Below, in pieces: positions 9,491-17,469 of a stretch of 64,000 bases of DNA. The DNA is from Streptomyces actinomycinicus (GTDB taxonomy: Bacteria; Actinomycetota; Actinomycetes; Streptomycetales; Streptomycetaceae). Location: the NCBI RefSeq assembly GCF_016741775.1, contig NZ_JAERRK010000015.1, positions 1-64,000 of the forward strand, written 5' to 3'. A program made the position numbers and the translations under genes. Within the stretch, counting starts at the first letter, position 1. Each line of letters begins with the position of its first letter. The notes below the pieces were generated by a model. That model made no database searches. It had not been told where the DNA came from and saw only the letters and a program-made list of their open reading frames with translations.

Positions 9491-9542
9491 GGCGCCGTGC
9501 CCGAGTTCCCACCCACTCACGGGAACTCGGCCACGGCGCCCG
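9491..9542. terminator. Long terminator hairpin after trmI
   Basis: The stem GGGCGCCGTG...CGAGTTCCC (9491-9511) pairs with GGGAACTCGG...CACGGCGCCC (9522-9542), about 20 bp with one mismatch or bulge and a 10-nt loop. Confidence 0.85.
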
Positions 9543-9741
9543 TCCGTTCACCCGGCACCAGGACCCCCGTCCGGCACCAGTATCCCGCGCCCGCACGCCC
9601 CGCGAAAGCGCCGAACCACGGGCCGTACGACCACGCGCCTGCCACCCGGGGGAAACCCGGACCCCGCCGTTCCCCCGCACCGTGACGTGTGGCAGCATGC
9701 AGGCCACCCCACCGGCACAGCCCTCACAGGAGACACTCCTC

Positions 9742-10323
9742 GTGCAGCAATCCGCCGTTCCGGAGCTCGCCCACACCCAGACCCGGCCCATCCACTGGGT
9801 CGCCACCGCCACGGCCCTCGCAGGCGTCGTGGCCCTCTCCTCCCTCGCCCGGCCCGGATCGGCCACAGCCGCCCAGTCCGCCACCGGCACGGACCCGAAA
9901 TCCGCCCCCGCCGCCGTCGCACCACCGAGCACCGCCGGCGTGAAGTTCCCCCTCGAATGCGGACCCGTGAAACCCGTCGTCGTCAAGAAGGCCACCGGCG
10001 ACCTGGACGGCGACGGCAGACCCGAAACCGTCGCCGTCGTGCACTGCGACGCCCCCATGGGCACCCCACCCGACGGCGTCTACGTCCTCACCCGCTCCGC
10101 CGACGGCAGCACACCACACGTGGTCGCCACCCTCGTCGAACCCCGGGACCGGTCCACCGTCACCGACTTCGCCATAGCCGCGCGCACCGTCTCCGCCACA
10201 CTGCTCGGCTACTCCTCGGACGCCGTGCCCAGTTGCTGCCCCGACCAGAAGACCCCGGCCACCTGGCAGTGGAACGGCAACGCCTTCGTCCGCTCCACGC
10301 AGGCCGGGGCCCACAGCGTCTGA
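9742..10323 (+). CDS. Secreted or membrane-anchored protein with an FG-GAP/VCBS-like segment
   Basis: 193 aa, function unknown. A hydrophobic stretch at about 18-38 (WVATATALAGVVALSSLA) looks like an uncleaved signal anchor or signal peptide, so the rest should be outside the cell. Near residue 85 the segment GDLDGDGRPETVAVV resembles the calcium-binding DxDxDG turn of FG-GAP/VCBS repeats. Two cysteines near the C-terminus (SCCPDQ) could pair with earlier ones. The start is GTG at 9742 with AGGAG 9 nt upstream. It is convergent with, and only 7 bp from, the ferredoxin gene. Confidence 0.75.
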   Translation: MQQSAVPELAHTQTRPIHWVATATALAGVVALSSLARPGSATAAQSATGTDPKSAPAAVAPPSTAGVKFPLECGPVKPVVVKKATGDLDGDGRPETVAVVHCDAPMGTPPDGVYVLTRSADGSTPHVVATLVEPRDRSTVTDFAIAARTVSATLLGYSSDAVPSCCPDQKTPATWQWNGNAFVRSTQAGAHSV

Positions 10324-10330
10324 ACCGGGC

Positions 10331-10627
10331 TCACTCCGCGTCGGGCCCGTACACCTCGACCCTGTCCGAAACCCGGCGCACATGGATGCAGTCGCCCGGA
10401 CACTCCCTGGCCGAGTCCACCACGTCCGTCAGCAGCGGCAACGGCACCGGCGCGGTCGCCCCCGGCGCCTGGAGCAGCTCGTCGTCCGCTCCCTTCACAT
10501 ACGCCAGCCCGTCGATGTCCAGCTCGAACACCTCCGGGGCGTACTGGGCACAGATCCCGTCGCCGGTACACAGGTCCTGGTCGATCCAGACCTCCAGCGC
10601 CTCGCCGCCCGGGGCCTCCTGCTGCAC
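10331..10627 (-). CDS. Small [3Fe-4S]-type ferredoxin
   Basis: 98 aa. The motif CTGDGIC (Cx5C, with the usual middle cysteine missing) and the later CPGDC follow the pattern of actinobacterial 3Fe-4S ferredoxins that pass electrons to cytochromes P450 and other oxygenases. The GTG start at 10627 is chosen because AGGAGAGGTGACC immediately precedes it; longer frames read into low-quality sequence. The only P450 in the window is 23 kb away, so the partner is unknown. Confidence 0.85.
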   Translation of the reverse strand: MQQEAPGGEALEVWIDQDLCTGDGICAQYAPEVFELDIDGLAYVKGADDELLQAPGATAPVPLPLLTDVVDSARECPGDCIHVRRVSDRVEVYGPDAE

Positions 10628-11091
10628 GGTCACCTCTCCTGCCGTCGGTTTCGCCGGACGGCCCCGACGCCCCGAAGGCCAGCCCGGTCCGCTCCAGCGG
10701 CTGTTGAACAACCCCGACCCTACCCCTGCCCGGATTGCGGCCGGCTTCGGCCGGTTCGGGGTTTCCCCACCCGCCCCCTCGGGTACCAGCGCCCGACCGG
10801 GAAAGGGGACGCCCCAGCCGCCCGACCGATCAGTTCAGGCCGCTCCCCCAGTGACACCACCCACCCGAGTCGTCGCTCTGCGTGATGAACGCGGGAGCGC
10901 GCCGCGTGCTGCCCGCACGCCGGCCCGACCCCACCCCCGACCGGACAACTCCAGCCAGCCATGGCGGATTTTGACCACGCCACGCCCGGAACAGGCTGCT
11001 TTCCCCTCACGTTGAGTGGGTATCCCCTCGATGCGAGGGAGAGCGCACCGGGTGACCGACGACACACCTTGACAGTCTTTGTGATCTAGGG
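10628..11091. other. Divergent intergenic region between the ferredoxin gene and arc
   Basis: There is no convincing gene in about 460 bp. A minus-strand TAGGGT at 10717-10722 could be the ferredoxin -10, without a clear -35. A TTGACA at 11069-11074 faces arc but has no -10 at normal spacing. Confidence 0.5.
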
Positions 11092-11120
11092 GTTTCAATC
11101 GACACCCACCCAGGTAGGGT
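11092..11120 (+). promoter_or_regulatory. Candidate arc promoter
   Basis: A -10 TAGGGT (11115-11120) lies 17 nt after a weak -35 GTTTCA (11092-11097), giving a leader of about 30 nt that contains the strong ribosome-binding site GGAGGAGGTGAGG. Confidence 0.4.
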
Positions 11121-11158
11121 CTGGAAGCGTCCAGCTCCCCTTGGAGGAGGTGAGGACC

Positions 11159-12925
11159 GTGGCAGCCCACGACGACGACATGAACCGCGGCATCCGCCCG
11201 GGACGCGGGTCCGACGACCCGGCCGGGCAGATCGCCTACCTTGAGCAGGAGATCGCCGTCCTGCGACGCAAGCTCGCCGACTCTCCGCGGCACACGAGGA
11301 TTCTCGAGGAGCGGATCGTCGAGCTGCAGACCAATCTGGCCGGCGTCTCCGCACAGAACGAGCGACTGGCCAACACCCTCCGTGAGGCCCGCGACCAGAT
11401 CGTGGCCCTCAAGGAAGAAGTCGACCGGCTCGCCCAGCCACCGGCCGGCTTCGGTGTCTTCCTGCAGGCCAACGAGGACGGCACCGCCGACATCTTCACC
11501 GGCGGCCGCAAACTCCGCGTGAACGTCAGCCCCAGCGTCGACCTCGACGACATGAGGCGCGGCCAGGAGGTCATGCTCAACGAGGCACTCAACGTGGTCG
11601 AAGCCATGGAGTTCGAGCGCGTCGGCGACATCGTCACCCTCAAGGAAATCCTCGAGGACGGCGAGCGCGCCCTCGTACTGGGGCACACCGACGAGGAACG
11701 GGTGGTACGGCTCGCCGAGCCGCTGCTGGACGTCACCATCCGCCCCGGCGACGCCCTCCTGCTCGAACCCCGCTCCGGCTACGTCTACGAAGTCGTGCCC
11801 AAGAGCGAGGTCGAAGAACTCGTCCTCGAAGAGGTCCCCGACATCGGCTACGAGCAGATCGGCGGCCTCGGCAACCAGATCGAGGCCATCCGCGACGCGG
11901 TCGAGCTGCCCTACCTCTACCCGGACCTGTTCAAGGAGCACGAGCTGCGCCCGCCCAAGGGCGTCCTGCTCTACGGCCCCCCCGGCTGCGGCAAGACACT
12001 CATCGCCAAGGCCGTCGCGAACTCGCTGGCCAAAAAGGTCGCCGAGGTCACCGGCCAGGCCGCGGGCAAGAGCTTCTTCCTCAACATCAAGGGCCCCGAG
12101 CTGCTCAACAAGTACGTCGGCGAGACCGAACGACAGATCCGCCTCGTCTTCCAGCGAGCCCGCGAAAAGGCCAGCGAGGGCACCCCCGTCATCGTCTTCT
12201 TCGACGAGATGGAATCCCTCTTCCGCACCCGCGGCTCCGGCGTCAGCTCGGACGTGGAGAACACCATCGTCCCCCAGCTCCTCGCCGAGATCGACGGCGT
12301 CGAAGGCCTGCAGAACGTCGTCGTCATCGGCGCCTCCAACCGCGAGGACATGATCGACCCCGCCATCCTGCGCCCCGGCCGGCTGGACGTGAAGATCAAG
12401 ATCGAGCGCCCGGACGCCGAAGCGGCCAAGGACATCTTCGGCAAGTACCTCACCGAACGCCTCCCGCTCCACGGGGACGACCTCGGCGAGCACGGCGGCG
12501 ACAAGGCCACCACCGTCCAGAGCATGATCCAGACGGCGGTCGAGCACATGTACGCCGAATCCGAGGAGAACCGCTTCCTGGAAGTCACCTACGCCAACGG
12601 CGACAAGGAAGTCCTCTACTTCAAGGACTTCAACTCCGGCGCCATGATCGAAAACATCGTGGGCCGCGCCAAGAAAATGGCCATCAAGGACTTCCTCGAC
12701 AAGAGCCAGAAGGGCCTCCGCGTCTCCCACCTGCTCCAAGCCTGCGTGGACGAGTTCAAGGAGAACGAGGACCTGCCCAACACCACGAACCCGGACGACT
12801 GGGCCCGGATCTCCGGAAAGAAGGGCGAGCGGATCGTCTACATCCGCACCCTCATCACCGGAAAGCAGGGCGCGGACACCGGACGCTCCATCGACACGGT
12901 GGCGAACACCGGTCAGTACCTGTAA
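11159..12925 (+). CDS. arc: Proteasome-associated AAA+ ATPase ARC (Mpa)
   Basis: A 588-aa hexameric unfoldase that captures pupylated proteins and threads them into the 20S proteasome. In order: an N-terminal coiled coil (about 20-85) that binds Pup, two OB folds (about 90-235), and an AAA+ module with Walker A GPPGCGKT (about 273-280), Walker B VIVFFDEMES and the second region of homology ending NREDMIDPAILRPGRLD. The C-terminus is GQYL, the tail that docks on the 20S alpha ring. The start is GTG at 11159 directly behind GGAGGAGGTGAGG. A strong terminator follows, so arc and dop are separate units. Confidence 0.97.
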   Translation: MAAHDDDMNRGIRPGRGSDDPAGQIAYLEQEIAVLRRKLADSPRHTRILEERIVELQTNLAGVSAQNERLANTLREARDQIVALKEEVDRLAQPPAGFGVFLQANEDGTADIFTGGRKLRVNVSPSVDLDDMRRGQEVMLNEALNVVEAMEFERVGDIVTLKEILEDGERALVLGHTDEERVVRLAEPLLDVTIRPGDALLLEPRSGYVYEVVPKSEVEELVLEEVPDIGYEQIGGLGNQIEAIRDAVELPYLYPDLFKEHELRPPKGVLLYGPPGCGKTLIAKAVANSLAKKVAEVTGQAAGKSFFLNIKGPELLNKYVGETERQIRLVFQRAREKASEGTPVIVFFDEMESLFRTRGSGVSSDVENTIVPQLLAEIDGVEGLQNVVVIGASNREDMIDPAILRPGRLDVKIKIERPDAEAAKDIFGKYLTERLPLHGDDLGEHGGDKATTVQSMIQTAVEHMYAESEENRFLEVTYANGDKEVLYFKDFNSGAMIENIVGRAKKMAIKDFLDKSQKGLRVSHLLQACVDEFKENEDLPNTTNPDDWARISGKKGERIVYIRTLITGKQGADTGRSIDTVANTGQYL

Positions 12926-12933
12926 CAGCAGGG

Positions 12934-12978
12934 CGGCTGCGGGTGCCCTCACCGGGGGTACCCGCAGCCGACTGTTTT
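12934..12978 (+). terminator. Intrinsic terminator of arc
   Basis: An 11-bp GC-rich stem, CGGCTGCGGGT (12934-12944) with ACCCGCAGCCG (12960-12970), is followed by ACTGTTTTTC. Confidence 0.92.
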
Positions 12979-13159
12979 TCGGGCCACGACCGGAGCAGCG
13001 AATGACGCAAATGATCTCCCCACCAGCGCAAAGGCGTTCTAGGCTCTTTCCTACCGCCGAGTCGCGCAGTGCGGGGACGGGCACCGCACACGCACCGGAG
13101 CGCCAGCGGTACGTGAGCGGCGCCCCCGACCGAGGGTGCCGCCGGGCAAGGAGGGCCGC

Positions 13160-14671
13160 ATGACCGTACGGCGAGTAATGGGCATCGAGACGGAGTACGG
13201 GATCTCCGTCCCCGGCCACCCGAACGCCAATGCCATGCTCACCTCGTCCCAGATCGTCAACGCCTACGCGGCGGCGATGCACCGGGCCCGCCGGGCCCGC
13301 TGGGACTTCGAGGAGGAGAACCCGCTCCGGGACGCGCGAGGCTTCGACCTCGCCCGGGAAGCCGCCGACGCCAGCCAGCTCACCGACGAGGACATCGGCC
13401 TCGCCAACGTGATCCTCACCAACGGCGCACGGCTCTACGTCGACCACGCCCACCCCGAATACAGCGCCCCCGAAGTGACCAACCCCCGCGACGCCGTCCT
13501 CTGGGACAAGGCCGGCGAACGGATCATGGCCGAGGCCGCCGAGCGAGCCGCCCAGCTCCCCGGCGCCCAGCCCATCCACCTCTACAAGAACAACACCGAC
13601 AACAAGGGCGCCTCCTACGGCACGCACGAGAACTACCTCATGAAGCGGGAGACCCCCTTCTCGGACATCGTGCGCCACCTCACCCCGTTCTTCGTCTCCC
13701 GCCAGGTCTTCGCCGGAGCCGGCCGCGTCGGCATCGGCCAGGACGGCCACGAGCACGGCTTCCAGCTCAGCCAGCGCGCGGACTACTTCGAGGTCGAGGT
13801 CGGGCTCGAGACCACCCTCAAGCGCCCGATCATCAACACCCGCGACGAGCCGCACGCGGACGCCGAGAAGTACCGCCGGCTCCACGTGATCATCGGCGAC
13901 GCCAACCTCTCCGAGATCTCCACCTACCTCAAGCTGGGCACCACCGCCCTGGTCCTGTCCATGATCGAGGACGGCTTCATCGCCGTCGACCTGGCCGTCG
14001 ACCAGCCCGTCCGCACCCTCCACCAGGTCTCCCACGACCCCTCGCTCAAGCGACTGATCACACTCCGCAGCGGCCGGACCCTCACCGCGGTCCAGCTCCA
14101 GATGGAGTACTACGAGCTGTCGCGCAAGTACGTCGAGGAACGCTTCGGCGCCGACGCCGACGACCAGACCAAGGACGTCCTCAGCCGCTGGGAGGACACC
14201 CTCACCCGGCTCGAGAACGACCCCATGAGCCTGGCCGGCGAACTCGACTGGGTCGCCAAACGGGAACTCATGGAGGGCTACCGCCGCCGCGACGGCCTCG
14301 ACTGGGACGCCGCCCGGCTGCACCTGGTCGACCTCCAGTACGCCGACGTACGGGCCGAGAAAGGCCTCTACAACCGCCTGGCGGCCCGCGGACGCATGAA
14401 GCGGCTCCTGGACGAGTCCGAGGTCGACAGGGCCCGCACCAAGCCACCGGAGGACACCCGCGCCTATTTCCGGGGCCGCTGCCTGGAGCAGTACGCCGAC
14501 GACGTCGCCGCGGCCAGCTGGGACTCGGTCATCTTCGACCTCCCCGGCCGGGACTCCCTCCAGCGCGTTCCAACCCTGGAACCGCTACGCGGAACGCGAA
14601 ATCACGTCAAGGAGCTGCTCGACCGCTGCCGCACCGCGGAAGACCTGGTCAGGGTTCTCTCGGGCGGCTGA
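13160..14671 (+). CDS. dop: Pup deamidase/depupylase Dop
   Basis: 503 aa of the PafA/Dop family (glutamine-synthetase/carboxylate-amine-ligase fold). The N-terminal MGIETEYGIS motif carries the conserved ATP/metal glutamates. HLYKNNTDNKGASYGTHENY and the INTRDEPHADAEKYRRLH block are diagnostic. Compared with PafA at 19869 it has an extra insert after residue 35, as expected for the Dop loop. It removes Pup from substrates and, in species with Pup-Gln, deamidates it; here Pup already ends in Glu. The ATG at 13160 has GCAAGGAGGG upstream. A hairpin separates it from pup. Confidence 0.95.
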   Translation: MTVRRVMGIETEYGISVPGHPNANAMLTSSQIVNAYAAAMHRARRARWDFEEENPLRDARGFDLAREAADASQLTDEDIGLANVILTNGARLYVDHAHPEYSAPEVTNPRDAVLWDKAGERIMAEAAERAAQLPGAQPIHLYKNNTDNKGASYGTHENYLMKRETPFSDIVRHLTPFFVSRQVFAGAGRVGIGQDGHEHGFQLSQRADYFEVEVGLETTLKRPIINTRDEPHADAEKYRRLHVIIGDANLSEISTYLKLGTTALVLSMIEDGFIAVDLAVDQPVRTLHQVSHDPSLKRLITLRSGRTLTAVQLQMEYYELSRKYVEERFGADADDQTKDVLSRWEDTLTRLENDPMSLAGELDWVAKRELMEGYRRRDGLDWDAARLHLVDLQYADVRAEKGLYNRLAARGRMKRLLDESEVDRARTKPPEDTRAYFRGRCLEQYADDVAAASWDSVIFDLPGRDSLQRVPTLEPLRGTRNHVKELLDRCRTAEDLVRVLSGG

Positions 14672-14697
14672 GCACGACCAGCGGGTACTCGTACCGC

Positions 14698-14732
14698 CCC
14701 GGGCGGACAGGGTGGAAACCCCACCGCCCGGG
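14698..14732. terminator. Hairpin after dop
   Basis: CCCGGGCGG (14698-14706) pairs with CCGCCCGGG (14724-14732), with a partly paired interior. It lies just downstream of the dop stop codon and before the pup promoter. Confidence 0.7.
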
Positions 14733-14776
14733 AATCATCGAGGTGGCCCCCGCACGTTGTGGAAACTGCGGGGCCG

Positions 14777-14799
14777 ATGTCGGACCCGGCCTATAGGGT
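14777..14799 (+). promoter_or_regulatory. pup operon promoter with a PafBC-like upstream element
   Basis: The -10 TAGGGT (14794-14799) is clear; transcription would start about 40 nt before pup. No ordinary -35 is seen. Instead ATGTCG (14777-14782) stands exactly 11 nt from the -10, the spacing of the RecA-NDp motif, but the gtg triplet is replaced by gac, so this is a weak match. Confidence 0.45.
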
Positions 14800-14843
14800 C
14801 TGATCATCACCGATCGGCAGGCGAACTGAGCGGGGTGAGGGAT

Positions 14844-15062
14844 ATGGCAACCAAGGACACCGGCGGCGGTCAGCAGAAGGCGACGCGCTCCACCGAGGAG
14901 GTCGAGGAGCAGGCGCAGGACGCGCAGGCTTCGGAGGACCTCAAGGAGCGGCACGAGAAGCTGTCGGACGACGTGGACTCCGTCCTGGACGAGATCGATG
15001 ACGTACTCGAGGAAAACGCCGAGGATTTCGTGCGTTCCTTCGTGCAAAAAGGCGGGGAGTAG
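14844..15062 (+). CDS. pup: Prokaryotic ubiquitin-like protein Pup
   Basis: 72 aa, intrinsically disordered and highly acidic. The central ARC-binding helix region (about 30-60) and C-terminal FVRSFVQKGGE match the family. The last codon is GAG, so the translation product ends in Gly-Gly-Glu and can be ligated to lysines by PafA without prior deamidation. The ATG has GTGAGG just upstream. It is first in a unit pup-HNH-prcB-prcA, all on the same strand with gaps of 49 bp, an overlap, and 61 bp. Confidence 0.97.
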   Translation: MATKDTGGGQQKATRSTEEVEEQAQDAQASEDLKERHEKLSDDVDSVLDEIDDVLEENAEDFVRSFVQKGGE

Positions 15063-15111
15063 AGGCGCAACGGTCGCCTTGCCTTCGAAATGAAGGTAAC
15101 GGGGGAGTTGG

Positions 15112-15717
15112 GTGGCTGAGGAGCCGGATGCGAAGGAGTGCAGGAAGTGCAGGCGTGATCTGCCGACTGCGGCCTTCGCGAGGGACAGGAATCGGCGCGA
15201 CGGCCTCCAGGTGCATTGCCGGGAGTGCGTGGCGGAGTACAGCGCCGCGCACTACCGGCGCCGCCGGGAGGCCCTGGGCAAGCCGGTCCGGGAGAGGGTG
15301 GACGTCCCGGCCGGGCACAAGCTCTGTCGCATGTGCGGGGAGATCAAGCCGCACAGCGAGTGGCATCGAAACGCGACTGCTTCCGACGGGTTGTCGACGC
15401 GCTGCAAGGCGTGCCGTGCCGCGCTCGGACGCGAGGATCACTTGAGGCGCAGTTACGGCCTCACCAAAGCCGAACGCGACGCGTTGATCGCCTCTCAAGG
15501 GGGCGTCTGCTGCATATGTTTGGCGGCTGTGCCCGCACATGTGGATCACTGCCATGAGACGGGTAGGGTCCGTGGCGTACTGTGCTTCAGCTGCAACGCT
15601 GCGCTGGGGCAGTTCAAGGATCAGCCCGAAGCCATAAGGCGGGCTGCTGCATACGTGGAAGGAAACGCGTGGAAGCCAACACTCGTAGCACCGGGCGTCT
15701 ACCAGCTGCCTTCCTGA
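15112..15717 (+). CDS. HNH endonuclease, endonuclease VII type
   Basis: 201 aa. Two N-terminal CxxC zinc-finger-like repeats (ECRKCRRDLP...HCREC and LCRMCGEIKP...RCKAC) precede a recombination-endonuclease-VII domain at about 120-195 (CCICL...HVDHCHETGRVRGVLCFSCNAALGQ is its core, containing the DHCH catalytic element). The GTG start has GGGGGAG upstream. Its last 49 bp overlap the start of prcB, so translation may be coupled. An endonuclease inside the Pup-proteasome unit is found in Streptomyces; the reason is not known to me. Third-codon GC is slightly lower than in its neighbours, hinting at acquisition. Confidence 0.88.
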   Translation: MAEEPDAKECRKCRRDLPTAAFARDRNRRDGLQVHCRECVAEYSAAHYRRRREALGKPVRERVDVPAGHKLCRMCGEIKPHSEWHRNATASDGLSTRCKACRAALGREDHLRRSYGLTKAERDALIASQGGVCCICLAAVPAHVDHCHETGRVRGVLCFSCNAALGQFKDQPEAIRRAAAYVEGNAWKPTLVAPGVYQLPS

Positions 15718-16514
15718 CGCCGGGATCCTCTTCCTTCATGGACTTCCTGTCGGAGCACCAGCCGGAGCTGCTGCCCGGCAACCGGCAGCTGCCGCCCACC
15801 AAGGGCGTGCTGGAGGCGCCGCACGGGACGACCATCGTGGCGGTGACGTTCCCCGGTGGCGTGGTGCTCGCCGGTGACCGCCGGGCCACGATGGGCAACG
15901 TCATCGCCCAGCGGGACATCGAGAAGGTCTTCCCGGCGGACGAGTACTCGGCCGTCGGGATCGCCGGCACCGCCGGCCTGGCCGTCGAGATGGTCAAGCT
16001 CTTCCAGCTGGAGCTGGAGCACTTCGAGAAGGTCGAGGGCGCCCAGCTGTCGCTGGAGGGCAAGGCGAACCGGCTGTCGACCATGATCCGCTCCAATCTG
16101 GGCATGGCCATGCAGGGCCTGGCCGTGGTGCCCTTGTTCGCCGGGTACGACCTGGACCGTGAGAAGGGGCGCATCTTCTCGTACGACGTCACGGGCGGCC
16201 GTTCCGAGGAGCACAACTTCGCGGCGACGGGTTCCGGGTCGATCTTCGCGCGGGGTGCGATGAAGAAGCTGTTCCGGGACGACCTGAGCGAGGAGCAGGC
16301 CACGACGCTCGTGGTTCAGGCCCTCTACGACGCGGCTGACGACGACTCGGCGACCGGTGGTCCCGATGTCGCCCGCCGGATCTATCCGATCATCACCGTG
16401 ATCACCGAGGACGGTTTCCGCCGGCTCACCGAGGACGAGTCGTCCGGGCTGGCCCGTGCGGTGCTGCAGAAGCGCCTGGAGGAGCCGGACGGCCCCAAGG
16501 CCGCCCTGCTCTGA
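15669..16514 (+). CDS. prcB: 20S proteasome beta subunit (catalytic)
   Basis: 281 aa. A propeptide of 53 residues ends in Gly before Thr54 (EAPHG then TTIVAVTF); Thr54 becomes the N-terminal nucleophile after self-cleavage. The mature chain has the conserved Asp (AGDRRAT) and Lys (IEKVFP) of the active site. The GTG at 15669 is supported by GGAAGG 6 nt upstream and by the length of the propeptide. It overlaps the HNH gene and lies 61 bp before prcA, with which it forms the alpha7-beta7-beta7-alpha7 core. Confidence 0.97.
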   Translation: MEANTRSTGRLPAAFLTPGSSSFMDFLSEHQPELLPGNRQLPPTKGVLEAPHGTTIVAVTFPGGVVLAGDRRATMGNVIAQRDIEKVFPADEYSAVGIAGTAGLAVEMVKLFQLELEHFEKVEGAQLSLEGKANRLSTMIRSNLGMAMQGLAVVPLFAGYDLDREKGRIFSYDVTGGRSEEHNFAATGSGSIFARGAMKKLFRDDLSEEQATTLVVQALYDAADDDSATGGPDVARRIYPIITVITEDGFRRLTEDESSGLARAVLQKRLEEPDGPKAALL

Positions 16515-16575
16515 GCGCGGGCCCGGTTCTCATCGAGGTGATCCAGTGACCATGACAGAAAGGGACGGGTAACCG

Positions 16576-17313
16576 GTGTCGACGCCGTTCTATGTCTCCC
16601 CCCAGCAGGCCATGGCGGACCGCGCGGAGTACGCCCGCAAGGGCATCGCCCGCGGTCGCAGTCTGGTCGTGCTGCAGTACGCCGACGGCATCGTCTTCGT
16701 CGGCGAGAACCCGTCCCGTGCGCTGCACAAGTTCAGTGAGATCTACGACCGGATCGGTTTCGCGGCCGCCGGCAAGTACAACGAGTACGAGAATCTGCGG
16801 ATCGGTGGTGTGCGCTATGCCGATCTGCGTGGTTACACCTACGACCGGGACGATGTGACCGCGCGCGGTCTCGCCAACGTGTATGCCCAGACGCTGGGCA
16901 CGATCTTCTCCAGTGCGGCCGAGAAGCCGTACGAGGTGGAGCTGGTCGTCGCGGAGGTCGGGGAGACGCCCGAGGGTGACCAGATCTACCGGTTGCCGCA
17001 CGACGGTTCCATCGTGGACGAGCACGGCTCGGTGGCGGTGGGTGGCAATGCCGAGCAGATCAGCAGCTTCCTGGACCAGCGGCATCGTGACGGTATGTCC
17101 CTCGCGGAGGCTCTGAAGCTGGCCGTGCAGGCTCTGTCGCGGGACACGAACGGGAGTGAGCGGGAGATTCCCGCCGAGCGCCTGGAGGTCGCGGTGCTGG
17201 ACCGTACGCGTCCGCAGAAGCGGAAGTTCAAGCGCATCGTCGGCCGTCAGCTCGGCCGGCTGCTGGAGGCGGACGGCGCGGCCACGGAGGCGGAGAGCTC
17301 CGAGGAGGAGTGA
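16576..17313 (+). CDS. prcA: 20S proteasome alpha subunit
   Basis: 245 aa. It has the alpha-type N-terminal helix (YVSPQQAMADRAEYARKGIARGRS), which gates the chamber, lacks a nucleophile Thr, and ends in an acidic disordered tail. The GTG start follows AAAGGGA. It is the last gene of the pup unit, followed by a perfect terminator. Confidence 0.96.
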   Translation: MSTPFYVSPQQAMADRAEYARKGIARGRSLVVLQYADGIVFVGENPSRALHKFSEIYDRIGFAAAGKYNEYENLRIGGVRYADLRGYTYDRDDVTARGLANVYAQTLGTIFSSAAEKPYEVELVVAEVGETPEGDQIYRLPHDGSIVDEHGSVAVGGNAEQISSFLDQRHRDGMSLAEALKLAVQALSRDTNGSEREIPAERLEVAVLDRTRPQKRKFKRIVGRQLGRLLEADGAATEAESSEEE

Positions 17314-17333
17314 TCCCTCCGTGTCGCCTGGCG

Positions 17334-17370
17334 GTGCCCCGGCCGGTTTTCCGGCCGGGGCACTCGTCTT
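17334..17370. terminator. Terminator between prcA and the convergent lacI-type gene
   Basis: A 13-bp perfect stem, GTGCCCCGGCCGG (17334-17346) with CCGGCCGGGGCAC (17351-17363), a TTTT loop, then TCGTCTT. The following 17371-17420 contains short TGACGGGG repeats. Confidence 0.92.
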
Positions 17371-17469
17371 GTCCGGGGGTGACGGGGGGTGACGGGGTGA
17401 CGGGGGTCGGGGGTCCGCCTGAGGACTCCTGCGACTCGTGGCGGGGGCTCGAGGGCCGCTTGAGGGGCT

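Noticed and set aside
11069..11092. TTGACA with TAGGGG as the arc promoter
   Set aside because: The spacer is only 12 nt and the -10 lacks the final T; it also does not fit the PafBC pattern since TTGACA is not TTGTCR.
10835..14323. Minus-strand open frame of about 1,160 codons across arc and dop
   Set aside because: Antisense shadow of arc and dop; no domain and implausible composition. Similar shadows oppose helY, pheT, rarA and glnA4.
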